Positions 8,568 through 15,953 of a stretch of 40,425 nt of DNA are shown piece after piece. Both the position numbers and the translations under genes were made by a program. The notes below the pieces were generated by a model. That model saw only the letters and a program-made list of their open reading frames with translations. It was not told the DNA's origin and did no database searches. This stretch comes from Acidobacteriota bacterium. GTDB lineage: Bacteria; Acidobacteriota; Vicinamibacteria; Fen-336. Location: the NCBI GenBank assembly GCA_003223555.1, contig QHVM01000033.1, positions 3,008 to 43,432 of the forward strand, in the 5' to 3' direction. Each line of letters begins with the position of its first letter. The first letter of the stretch is position 1.

Positions 8568-8654
8568 AAGCGCGACTGATGGAAATTCAGCGCTGGAGCG
8601 GCAGAACCTCCTGCCGGCTCAACCTATGCTTTATTGGATGGGCAGCAAGACGCG

Positions 8655-9968
8655 CTAGAAGAGCTTCGATTTTACCACGATCGTGTCGCCGGGCTGGATG
8701 GGCTCGTCGATCTTGATCTTCAGCTCCCGGCTCTTGCCCTCGACTGCCCGCACCACTCGGATCCGGCCCGACGAGCCGTCCTCGGTGAAGCCGCCGGCCA
8801 GGCTGATGGCCTGGCGCACGGTCGTCCCCGGGGCGAAGGGATAGGCGCCGGGGTTGCGGACCTCGCCCGAGACGAATACCTTCGGGGCCTGGGGTACGAA
8901 GACTGTATCGTCCGGGCGCAGCAGGACGTTCTTGGTCAGGTCGCCGGCCTGGATGTCGCGCATGTTGACGCGGATGACCTCCGCCATGCCCGGCGCCTCG
9001 CCCGAGGAGGAGCCCTCGCCGACCTGGGTCGGCAGCACCGGGCCCTGGACCTCGCCGTGCGGGCGCACGATCACCACCTCGGAGCTGGCGTTGGCGGTGG
9101 CGGGACCGGCCCGCGCGAGCGCCTCCACGAGCGTGCGGTTGCCGGAGAGCGGATAGGTGCCCGGCCGGGTGATCTCGCCCACGACGAAGATGGTCTTGCT
9201 GCGGTACTCCTGGACCAGCACCGTGACCTGGGGGTTGCGGATGTATCCCTGGGAGAGCAGCACGGTGATCTTGCGCTCCAGCTCCTTCGGCGTCAGGTCC
9301 CCGCCCTTGACCCGCCCGATGAGGGGGAACATGAATGTGCCGTCGCTCTGGACGACGATGGTCTGGGTGAGGTCGTCGTGGCCGTAGACGGTGACCTTCA
9401 GGATGTCCTCGGGCCCGATCTGGTAGTCCGTCGTCGGAGGGGAGGCGGCGGGCGTCGCGGACGCAGGGGGGGCCGGGGTGTCGGCCCGGATGGCGCGGCC
9501 TCGCCCCGCGGCCGCGGGCGGACTCACCCTGGAAACGCCCTCGAACCCCTCGGGCTTCCGGATGGCGCCCGTGGAGAAGACCTCGACGTCACCCTGGTCG
9601 GCCGTGTCGGCCACGCCCTTGGCGGTCGGGCAGCTCCGGGCATCCCGCACGACCTTGCCCGTGATCTCGGACGTCTTGTTCGTCCGCCCATCACCCAGCA
9701 CCGCCTCGATGTAGTAGGTGATCGAGGCGGCGTTCTCCCTCGGCCGGGGCAGCAGGCCCACGAAGCGGCCGAGCCGGGACGTCATCTCCACGAAGTAGAA
9801 CTGGCCGTCGGCCGCCCCCTTGAAATAGACCCGCCCCCTCACCTGGTCCGCGGGCGTCAGCAGCGCCTCGATGCGAGGTGACCGGTCAGCCAGGAAGCAG
9901 GCCACCGGCGGGTGGTTGATCCGCACGGCGGCGGGAGCGGCCAGGAAGAGCAAGGCCAACGGCGCCAT
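8655..9968 (-). CDS. wza: Polysaccharide export outer-membrane protein (Wza-type) with N-terminal extension
   Basis: A 437-residue protein. Residues 1-15 form a hydrophobic signal-like segment. Residues ~20-110 hold an extra domain of strand-like sequence containing ITYYIEAVLGDGRTNKTSEI, followed by a Pro/Ala linker to ~180. The Poly_export domain begins at DYQIGPEDILKVTVYGHDDL (~181-200). Two SLBB domains follow at ~258-345 (VVGEITRPGTYPLSG) and ~355-437 (VSGEVRNPGAYPF). Wza forms the octameric channel through periplasm and outer membrane. Unlike classical Wza, no lipobox cysteine is visible near the signal peptide. First gene of the export set, followed by wzc after 197 bases. The ATG at 9968 lies 8 bases after an extended -10 box. 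Confidence 0.88.
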   Translation of the reverse strand: MAPLALLFLAAPAAVRINHPPVACFLADRSPRIEALLTPADQVRGRVYFKGAADGQFYFVEMTSRLGRFVGLLPRPRENAASITYYIEAVLGDGRTNKTSEITGKVVRDARSCPTAKGVADTADQGDVEVFSTGAIRKPEGFEGVSRVSPPAAAGRGRAIRADTPAPPASATPAASPPTTDYQIGPEDILKVTVYGHDDLTQTIVVQSDGTFMFPLIGRVKGGDLTPKELERKITVLLSQGYIRNPQVTVLVQEYRSKTIFVVGEITRPGTYPLSGNRTLVEALARAGPATANASSEVVIVRPHGEVQGPVLPTQVGEGSSSGEAPGMAEVIRVNMRDIQAGDLTKNVLLRPDDTVFVPQAPKVFVSGEVRNPGAYPFAPGTTVRQAISLAGGFTEDGSSGRIRVVRAVEGKSRELKIKIDEPIQPGDTIVVKSKLF

Positions 9969-9976
9969 CGCCAGAG

Positions 9977-9982
9977 ATGATA
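9977..9982 (-). promoter_or_regulatory. Extended -10 box for wza, probably leaderless
   Basis: On the minus strand TGC-TATCAT is an extended -10 element that ends 8 bases before the wza ATG. No -35 match is seen, as often with extended -10 promoters. The start would lie at or next to the first codon. The same bases read on the plus strand (GATGAT) could serve the divergent zinc-ribbon ORF. Confidence 0.5.
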
Positions 9983-9986
9983 GCAG

Positions 9987-10430
9987 TTGACGGCCGGGGC
10001 CGGCCGCTCTAGCCTGGGCCTCACGGCTCCCCCGGCCAGTGCCTCCGCCTCATCCTCGCCGCGATGCCCGGCCTGCGGCGCCGAGCGGACCGTCCGTTCC
10101 CACCGGAGCGGCTATCGGGAGACGATCCTCCTGCGGATGATGGGCCGGGCCCCTTGGCGCTGCCTCGGCTGCGGCGAGCGCTTCACGGCCCCGGCCGCGT
10201 CCGAGGTCGCCGCGCGCCGGCACCACACGCTGGCCGGCTATCTCGGGATCCGGGACCCGAAGCTCCGCCATCGCTTCTACCAGCGCGTCCTGGCCGTGGC
10301 GGCGGTGGCGATGGCGCTGGGGCTGGCCCTGGCCTTCATGGGCTACTGCTCCCGGCCCGTGGCTCCGCCGGAGTCGGGTGGAAGCAGCGAGCGAGGGGGT
10401 CTCCCCCGAGCGAGCGACCTGGGGGAGAGC
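9987..10430 (+). CDS. Zinc-ribbon, single-pass membrane protein (3' end unresolved)
   Basis: The frame from TTG 9987 encodes a rubredoxin-like zinc ribbon: CPAC at residues 27-30 and CLGC at 59-62, each in a ribbon context (CPACGAERTVRSHR, WRCLGCGERF). It is followed by a membrane helix at ~100-119 (VLAVAAVAMALGLALAFMGY). Small proteins with this build are frequent and mostly uncharacterised. No in-frame stop follows: the frame enters the dispersed repeat at 10383 and then runs antisense through the whole acyl-CoA dehydrogenase gene to 12230, which is clearly not protein-like. I end the feature at the end of the repeat. The true stop may have been lost through repeat insertion or a frameshift; in another frame a TAA stands at 10432. 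Confidence 0.45.
10383..10430. repeat. Dispersed hairpin element, copy A
   Basis: Contains AGCGAGCGAG, a short hairpin GGGGG-TCT-CCCCC, then CGAGCGAGCGACCTGGGGGAG. It shares flanks with the copies at 29951, 32411, 36797 and 39879 but lacks the TTCA(C/T) loop. It lies between the zinc-ribbon frame and the stop codon of the acyl-CoA dehydrogenase gene. Confidence 0.6.
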
Positions 10431-12212
10431 TTAAAGAGGATAGTCGCCGTGGTCGATGGCCGCCTCGGCCACCTGCCGGCGCAGGGCCACCGTGTTCTCG
10501 ACCTCCCGCCGGGTGAACCGCCGGAGGGCGGCCAGGGACGCGCGCAGGGCGTCGCCCTCGGCCACGGCGGCCAGCAAGCGGCGGGCCGACACCTCGACGC
10601 GGTCGAGGGCGTCCTGGGCGAAGCACCTCACCGCGGCCGCCTGCAGCCGGCAGGCGTCCTCGCCCCGGGCCGCCGCCCGCTTGCGCGCGCGCAGGACCGC
10701 GCTCTCGAGAGCGTAGGTCTCCATCGCGATGTCGGCGAAGTGGCCCATCACCTCCTGCTGCTCGCTCAGGCCGGCTCCGTACCTCTGCGCGGCCAGGCCC
10801 AGGCCGATGAGAGCGGCCTTCTTGGCTCCCTCCGCCATGCGCGCCTCGGCGGCGAGGAAGCCGCCGTCCTCCGGCGCGGCGGCCGGGGGCGCGGCAACCT
10901 CGTCCAGGAGGGCGGTGGCCTTGTCGAAGACCGGCAGCTCCCCCTTCATCGCCCGCCGCACAAGCCGGCCGGGGACGAGCAGGCGGTTGATCTCGTTGGT
11001 GCCCTCGAAGATGCGGTTGACGCGGGCGTCGCGCCAGTAGCGCTCGGCCGGGTAGTCCTCGACGAAGCCCGAGCCGCCGAAGACCTGGACCGTCTCGTCG
11101 ACCACGTAGTCCAGCATCTCCGAGCACCAGACCTTGATCATCGAGCACTCGACGTCGTACTCCTCGATGCACGGCAGAGCCTCGGCGGCCCGGGTCACCC
11201 CGGCCAGGCGGCGGTCGATCATGCCCGCCGTGCGGTAGACCATCGCCTCCGCCACCCAGGCCAGGATCGCCATCTCGCCCAGCTTGTGCTTCACGAGGCC
11301 GAAGTCGGTGATGGGATGGCCGAAGGCCTGGCGCCCCTTGCCGTACCCGACCGCCGTGCGCAGCGCGCCCTTGGCCCCGCCGACGCAGCCCGCCCCGAGC
11401 TTGAAGCGGCCGATGTTGAGGATGTTGAAGGCGATCTTGTGGCCCTTGCCGATCTCGCCGAGGAGGTTCTCCTTCGGGACGACCGCGTCCTGGAGGATGA
11501 GGGGGCAGGTCGAGCTGCCCTTGATCCCGGTCTTCCGCTCCTCCGCGCCCAGGCTCGCGCCGGGGGAGCCCTTGTCGATGATGAACGCGGTGAAGTGCTC
11601 GCCGCCGACCTTGGCAAAGGTGATGTAGACGTCGGCGAAGCCGGCGTTGGTGAGCCACATCTTCTCGCCGTTCAGGATCCAGCTCGCCCCGTCCGGCGAG
11701 GGGACCGCCCGGGCCTGGGCGTTCATCGCGTCGCTGGCCGAGGACGCCTCCGAGAGCGAGTACGAGCTGATCCACTCCCCGGCCGCAAAACGGGGCAGGT
11801 ACTTCCTCTTCTGCGCCTCGTTCCCGAAATAGACGATGGGCAGCGTGCCGATGCCGGTATGGCCCATGAACGAGACGGCGAAGCTGCCGTCCCGGGCCGA
11901 CTTCTCGGAGACGAGGCAGCCGCAGACCTTGTCGAGCCCGGCCCCGCCGTACTCCTCGGGGATCTCCACCCCGAGCAGCCCCAGCTCCCCCGCCTTGCGG
12001 AGCAGCTCTCGGGTGGCCCCGTAGTCGAGGGAGAGGATGCGGGGCAGGCGCGGCACCATCTCCTTCTCCATGAACTCGGCCGCCGTCTCGCCGATCATGC
12101 GCTGCTCGTCGGTGAAGTCCTCGGGGGTGAAGACCTCCTCCACCTTGCGCTCCTCGATGAGGAAGCCGCCGCCGCGGGCGGCGACGACCGGGGTCCGGGT
12201 CTCAGTGGCCAT
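10431..12212 (-). CDS. Acyl-CoA dehydrogenase, long form (VLCAD/ACAD9-like)
   Basis: A 593-residue flavoenzyme, longer than the ~380-residue short forms. Its extra C-terminal helical region (~430-593) resembles very-long-chain acyl-CoA dehydrogenases. The catalytic domain is complete: GLLGVEIPEEYGGAGLD near residue 80, the FAD/substrate loop SYSLSEASSASDA, WLTNAGFADVYITFAKV, and RIFEGTNEINRLL, whose Glu aligns with the catalytic base. It oxidises acyl-CoA to trans-2-enoyl-CoA and passes electrons to ETF, the first step of beta-oxidation. ATG 12212 is preferred over GTG 12215 because AAGGA lies 7 bases upstream. It follows fadD by 27 bases in the tetR operon, so it should be under the same control. 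A dispersed repeat adjoins its stop codon. Confidence 0.92.
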   Translation of the reverse strand: MATETRTPVVAARGGGFLIEERKVEEVFTPEDFTDEQRMIGETAAEFMEKEMVPRLPRILSLDYGATRELLRKAGELGLLGVEIPEEYGGAGLDKVCGCLVSEKSARDGSFAVSFMGHTGIGTLPIVYFGNEAQKRKYLPRFAAGEWISSYSLSEASSASDAMNAQARAVPSPDGASWILNGEKMWLTNAGFADVYITFAKVGGEHFTAFIIDKGSPGASLGAEERKTGIKGSSTCPLILQDAVVPKENLLGEIGKGHKIAFNILNIGRFKLGAGCVGGAKGALRTAVGYGKGRQAFGHPITDFGLVKHKLGEMAILAWVAEAMVYRTAGMIDRRLAGVTRAAEALPCIEEYDVECSMIKVWCSEMLDYVVDETVQVFGGSGFVEDYPAERYWRDARVNRIFEGTNEINRLLVPGRLVRRAMKGELPVFDKATALLDEVAAPPAAAPEDGGFLAAEARMAEGAKKAALIGLGLAAQRYGAGLSEQQEVMGHFADIAMETYALESAVLRARKRAAARGEDACRLQAAAVRCFAQDALDRVEVSARRLLAAVAEGDALRASLAALRRFTRREVENTVALRRQVAEAAIDHGDYPL

Positions 12213-12239
12213 CACTCCATCCTTAATTAATACGCGCCG

Positions 12240-14005
12240 TCACGCCGCCGCCCCCGAGTACAGGCGGTCGATCACGTCCTTGTAGGTCTGCTCGACGACG
12301 CGCCGGCGCACCTTGAGGGTGGGGGTCAGCTCGCCGGCCTCCAGCGTGAACTCCCGGGGCAGGAGGGCGATCTTCTTGATCTTCTCGAACTGGGCGAGGT
12401 GGGGGGTCATCTCCTGGACGAGCCGCTCGTAGAGGGCGGACACCTCGGGCCGGGCCACCAGCTCCTCCCGGCTCGAGAAGGCCAGTCCCTGCTGCCGCGC
12501 CCATCCCTCCAGCGCCGGGAAGCCGGGCACCACCAGCGCGGCCGGGAAGTTGCGGCGGTTGCCGACGATGACGATCTCGCCGAAGAGAGGGTTCGTCTTG
12601 AGGAGGTTCTCGATGGGCTGGGGGGCGACCTTCTTCCCTCCCGAGGTGACGATGAGGTCCTTCTTGCGGTCGGTGATGACCAGGAACCCGTCGGGGTCGA
12701 GGTGGCCGACGTCGCCGGTGTGGAAGAATCCCCGGGCGTCGATCGCCTCCGCGGTGGCCTCCGGCTTGTGGAAGTAGCCCTTCATGACGTGGGGGCCCCG
12801 GGTCAGGATCTCGCCGTCGGGAGCGATCTCCACCTCCACCCCCGCAGGTTGAGGGCGATGACCGGGCTCGTCTCGGACAGCCCGTAGCCCTCCAGGATCA
12901 GCAGGCCGGCCGCGCCGAAGAACTCCGCCACCTCCTTGGCCAGCGGCGCCCCGCCGGAGATGAAGATGCGGATGCGCCCCCCGACCCGGGCCCGGATCTT
13001 CTTGAAGACGAGGCGGTCGGCCACCGCGTGCTGGAGCCGGAGCGCCGCGCCCGGCCGCGTCTTCCGGACGCGGTGCCAGAAGGCGTCGCTCCCCACCCTC
13101 AGCGCCCACCGGAAGAGGCGCCGCCGCCAGGCCGGGTCGCCGGCGACCTTCTCCAGGACGCGGGCGTGGACCTTCTCGTAGAAGCGCGGCACCGAGCACA
13201 TGAGCGTGGGCCGCACCTCGGCCATGTTGCCGACCACCTGGTCGACGCCCTCGGCATAGGCGATCGTCACCCCGTGGTGGAGCATCAGGTACTCGGCCAT
13301 GCGCTCGAAGATGTGGCAGAGGGGCAGGAACGAGAGGGCGACGTCGTCCTGGTGCAGGCCGGCGAAGGCGGCCGTGGAGGCCTTCACGTCGAACACGATG
13401 TTGGCGTGGGTGAGCATCACGCCCTTGGGATCGCCGGTGGTGCCCGAGGTGTAGATGATGGTGGCCAGGTCGTCCGGCCGGACCTCCGCCGAGCGCTGCC
13501 GCACCGCGTCCGGGCGCTCGGCGAGCCGGGCGCGGCCCGTCTCCCGCACCTCCTCCAGCCTCAGCACGCCGGGGGGGAAGGAGGCTCCCTCCTCCATGCC
13601 GACGACGTGGCGCAGGTGCGGCGCCTGGTCCCTCACCGCCGCGACCTTGGCCGCCTGGTCCGGGGTCGAGACGACGACCACCTTCGCCTCGCTGTCCTTC
13701 AGCACGTAGAGCACCTGGGGCGCGGTGAGCGTCGGGTAGATGGGCACGTCGGCCGCCCGCGCCGCCAGCGCCGCCATGTCCGTGTAGGCCCACTCCGGCC
13801 GGTTCTCCGAGAGCAGCGCCACGCGGTCCCCCGCCTCCACGCCCAGGGCCGCCAGCCCCAGCGACAGCTCCTCGACCGCGCGCCGGAACTCCTCCGAGCT
13901 GACCGCCCGCCACCCCCCGCCGCGCTTGTACTCGAGGTGCTTCGGCTTGCGGAACGTGTCGACCGACCGGTAGAACAGGTCGCACAGGGACGCCGGATCG
14001 CTCAC
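12240..14005 (-). pseudogene. fadD: Long-chain fatty acid-CoA ligase, broken by a linker deletion/frameshift
   Basis: An AMP-forming acyl-CoA ligase in two frames. The N-terminal frame (GTG 14005 to about 12843) carries the P-loop TIIYTSGTTGDPKG and ends in EGYGLSETSPVIALN. The C-terminal frame (about 12842 to 12240) carries GVEVEIAPDGEILTRG, the hinge ITDRKKDLIVTSGGKKVAP and a normal C-terminus. Between the Asn codon and Gly-Val-Glu only 5 bases remain. Family members have about 15 residues here, including a GTVGxPLP motif, so around 40 bases (3n+1) are missing. Otherwise it looks intact, so a recent mutation or an assembly deletion are both possible. Start overlaps the tetR stop (GTGA). Role if functional: activates fatty acids for the neighbouring dehydrogenase. 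Confidence 0.88.
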
Positions 14006-14649
14006 CGCTTCCTCCCCGCCGCCACCGCCCGCAGGAGCGGGCGGGCCTCCCGCGCCGGGTGCGACCCGGCCGCCCCCCGCAGGAAGAGGTCCACCACCGG
14101 GCCGGCCAGCGCGGCGAGGTCGTACGGCTTCCGGCTGAGGATCCACGACGTGACCATCTCGTCGAGCACGCCGAAGAACGCCTTGGTCGCCACCTTCACC
14201 GGGAGGTCCGCCCGCAGCGAGCCCTCGCGCTGGCCCTGCTCGATCACCTCCCCGATGAGCGCCAGGTAGTCCTGGAGCCAGGAGGCCGTGAAGCGCTCCA
14301 TGAACTTGGTCGACTGCCGCAGCTCGACCTGGAACACGACCGCCAGGTCGCGGTTGCTTCCCAGCAGGCCCAGGTGGCGTTCGGCGATCGCGCGCAGCCG
14401 CGCGGGGGCGGGCGCTTCCGGCTCCACCTGCCGCCGCCGGCCCTCCAGGTGCTCGGACATCACCTCGTCGAACAGGCTGACCAGGATGTCCTCCTTGTTG
14501 CGGAAGTAGAGGTAGATCGTGCCGTCGGCCACTCCGGCCCGGCGGGCGACGTCGGAGACCCGGGAGGCGAAGTAGCCCCGGCGGGCGAAGACCTTCACCG
14601 CCGCGTGCAGGATGCGGGAGCGCTTGTCGTCGCTGCGCCGGCGCGCCAT
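14002..14649 (-). CDS. TetR-family regulator, FadR-like
   Basis: A 215-residue repressor. The N-terminal helix-turn-helix covers residues ~8-55: RILHAAVKVFARRGYFASRV, then VARRAGVADGTIYLYFRNKE. A ligand-binding helical domain follows. The gene heads the operon tetR - fadD - acyl-CoA dehydrogenase, and its promoter holds an inverted repeat very close to the FadR operator of Bacillus. Regulation of fatty-acid degradation with acyl-CoA as inducer is therefore likely (inference from context and operator). ATG 14649 was chosen because the start of transcription implied by the promoter is near 14664. The longer open frame to 14844 would run through the promoter and into folK. The stop overlaps the fadD start by GTGA. 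Confidence 0.88.
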   Translation of the reverse strand: MARRRSDDKRSRILHAAVKVFARRGYFASRVSDVARRAGVADGTIYLYFRNKEDILVSLFDEVMSEHLEGRRRQVEPEAPAPARLRAIAERHLGLLGSNRDLAVVFQVELRQSTKFMERFTASWLQDYLALIGEVIEQGQREGSLRADLPVKVATKAFFGVLDEMVTSWILSRKPYDLAALAGPVVDLFLRGAAGSHPAREARPLLRAVAAGRKR

Positions 14650-14652
14650 GTT

Positions 14653-14672
14653 ATGAATGAACCGCCATTCAT
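14653..14672. promoter_or_regulatory. FadR-like TetR operator
   Basis: ATGAATG and CATTCAT are perfect inverted arms with a 6-base spacer. The core TGAATGAACCGCCATTCA (14654-14671) has the same length and spacing as the FadR consensus TGAATGAMTANTCATTCA of Bacillus. It lies over the -10 box and transcription start of tetR, as expected for autorepression. Confidence 0.75.
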
Positions 14673-14700
14673 TATGGGCGCCGGGCGACGGGCCTGTCAA
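14671..14700 (-). promoter_or_regulatory. Promoter of tetR-fadD-acyl-CoA dehydrogenase operon
   Basis: Minus strand TTGACA (14695-14700) and CATAAT (14671-14676) are separated by 18 bases. The start of transcription should be near 14664, inside the operator at 14653-14672. It is back to back with the folK -10 box. Confidence 0.7.
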
Positions 14701-14718
14701 CCCCGGCCGCGGGGGTGG

Positions 14719-14724
14719 TAATCT
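14719..14724 (+). promoter_or_regulatory. Candidate -10 box of folK
   Basis: TAATCT lies 10 bases before the folK ATG, a spacing like that of other short-leader genes here. No clear -35 element is seen, so confidence is low. Confidence 0.35.
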
Positions 14725-14734
14725 GGCCGCTCCC

Positions 14735-15241
14735 ATGGCCGCTGCTCCCGCCGTCTTCGTCGGCCTCGGCGCGAACCTCGGCGACCGCGAGCGGAGCCTG
14801 CTCCGGGCCCGGCAAGGCCTGGAGGCGCGCGGCTTCCGGGTCACGGCGATGAGCTCGCTCTACCTCACCGAGCCGCTCGACGCGCCGCCCCAGGAGTGGT
14901 TCCTGAACGCGGTGGCCGGGGGCGAGACCGCGCTCTCGCCCGAGGCGCTCCTGCAGGCCTGCCTCGACACCGAGCGCGAGCTGGGCCGGGTGCGGGACGC
15001 GCCGCGGGGTCCGCGGGCGATCGACCTCGACCTGCTGCTCCACGGCGGCGAGGTCCGCCCCGGGCCCGGACTGGTCCTCCCCCACCCCCGGATGGCCGGC
15101 CGCCGCTTCGTGCTCGTGCCGCTGGCCGAGATCGCCCCCCTCGCCCGCCATCCGGTGCTCGGCCTCACGGCGGCGGAGATGCTGCGCCGTTGCCCCGACC
15201 GCTCCGCGGTGCTGCTCCACGAGCGGAGCTGTCGCCGGTGA
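14735..15241 (+). CDS. folK: 2-amino-4-hydroxy-6-hydroxymethyldihydropteridine pyrophosphokinase (HPPK)
   Basis: A 168-residue enzyme with all HPPK landmarks: VGLGANLGDRERSL at residues ~8-21, RVRDAPRGPRAIDLDLLLHG at ~86-105, and LPHPRMAGRRFVLVPLAEIAP at ~115-135. It transfers pyrophosphate from ATP to the pterin alcohol, one step before dihydropteroate synthase in folate synthesis. Length is normal for a single-domain HPPK. ATG 14735 begins directly before the first strand; the frame is open further upstream, but that part overlaps the tetR operator. The stop overlaps the start of the deoxynucleoside kinase gene (GTGA), so the two are co-translated. Confidence 0.93.
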   Translation: MAAAPAVFVGLGANLGDRERSLLRARQGLEARGFRVTAMSSLYLTEPLDAPPQEWFLNAVAGGETALSPEALLQACLDTERELGRVRDAPRGPRAIDLDLLLHGGEVRPGPGLVLPHPRMAGRRFVLVPLAEIAPLARHPVLGLTAAEMLRRCPDRSAVLLHERSCRR

Positions 15242-15879
15242 AGTTCCAGTACGTGGCGGTGGAGGGGCCGATCGGGGTGGGGAAGACCGCGGTCGTCGAG
15301 CGCCTCGCCCAGAAGCTCGAAGCCCACACCGTGCTCGAGGAGTGGGGACAGAACCCGTTCCTCAAGTCCTTCTATGACGGCGGCGCGGGCGCCGCGTTCC
15401 AGGTGGAGCTGTTCTTCCTGCTGTCGCGCTACCGCCAGCAGCAGGAGCTGGTCCAGCGCCGGCTCTTCGCCGCAGCCACCATCTGCGACTACGCCTTCGA
15501 GAAGAGCAAGCTCTTCGCCTACCTGAACCTCGAGGACAGCGAACTGATCATCTACGACAAGCTCTACGCGCTGCTCGCGGAGGGAGTGCCCCGGCCCGAC
15601 CTCGTCATCTACCTGCAGGCGCCCACCGAGGTGCTGGTGCGCCGGATCCGCCAGCGCGGTCGGCCCGAGGAGACCCGGCTCTCCGAGGAGTACCTGGCCG
15701 AGGTGAACCGAGCGTACAACCATTACTTCTTCCACTACGCGCAGACGCCGCTGCTGGTGGTGAACACGGCCGAGGTGGACTTCGTGAAGCGGGCCGAGGA
15801 CGTGGACGACCTCCTGAGGCAGGTGCGGCAGATGGGCAAGGGGACCCAGTACTACGTGCCGATGGCCAACAAGGGTTGA
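15238..15879 (+). CDS. Deoxynucleoside kinase
   Basis: A 213-residue P-loop kinase of the deoxyadenosine/deoxyguanosine kinase family. The P-loop is VEGPIGVGKTAVVERLA at residues ~7-23. The middle motif ICDYAFEKSKLFAYLNL replaces the DRS/ERS motif of other branches and is typical of a bacterial clade placed next to folK. LLSRYRQQQ and the arginine-rich lid RRIRQRGRPEETRLSEEY (about 135-152) complete the core. It phosphorylates deoxynucleosides in the salvage pathway. Substrate preference cannot be read from the sequence. GTG 15238 overlaps the folK stop and starts just ahead of the first strand. The next gene follows within about 75 bases or overlaps. Confidence 0.87.
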   Translation: MKFQYVAVEGPIGVGKTAVVERLAQKLEAHTVLEEWGQNPFLKSFYDGGAGAAFQVELFFLLSRYRQQQELVQRRLFAAATICDYAFEKSKLFAYLNLEDSELIIYDKLYALLAEGVPRPDLVIYLQAPTEVLVRRIRQRGRPEETRLSEEYLAEVNRAYNHYFFHYAQTPLLVVNTAEVDFVKRAEDVDDLLRQVRQMGKGTQYYVPMANKG

Positions 15880-15953
15880 GCGGGCCCACCACGCGCTCCC
15901 GGCGGCTTGACGTGCGCACGGTGCTGGTCCATGCTTCCTCCCTCAGGAACCCG

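Noticed and set aside
8539-8570. Sigma54 promoter before wzc (TGGCG followed by TTTTG)
   Set aside because: The -12 part lacks the GC dinucleotide at the right spacing; the sigma70 reading fits better.
4681-8658. Long plus-strand frames opposite the barrel, PKD and wzc genes
   Set aside because: Leu/Glu/Val-rich mirror composition, no conserved motif; the minus-strand genes are well supported.
12837-12850. Programmed frameshift or bypass in fadD
   Set aside because: The missing GTVGxPLP motif cannot be restored by frameshifting, so bases are absent.
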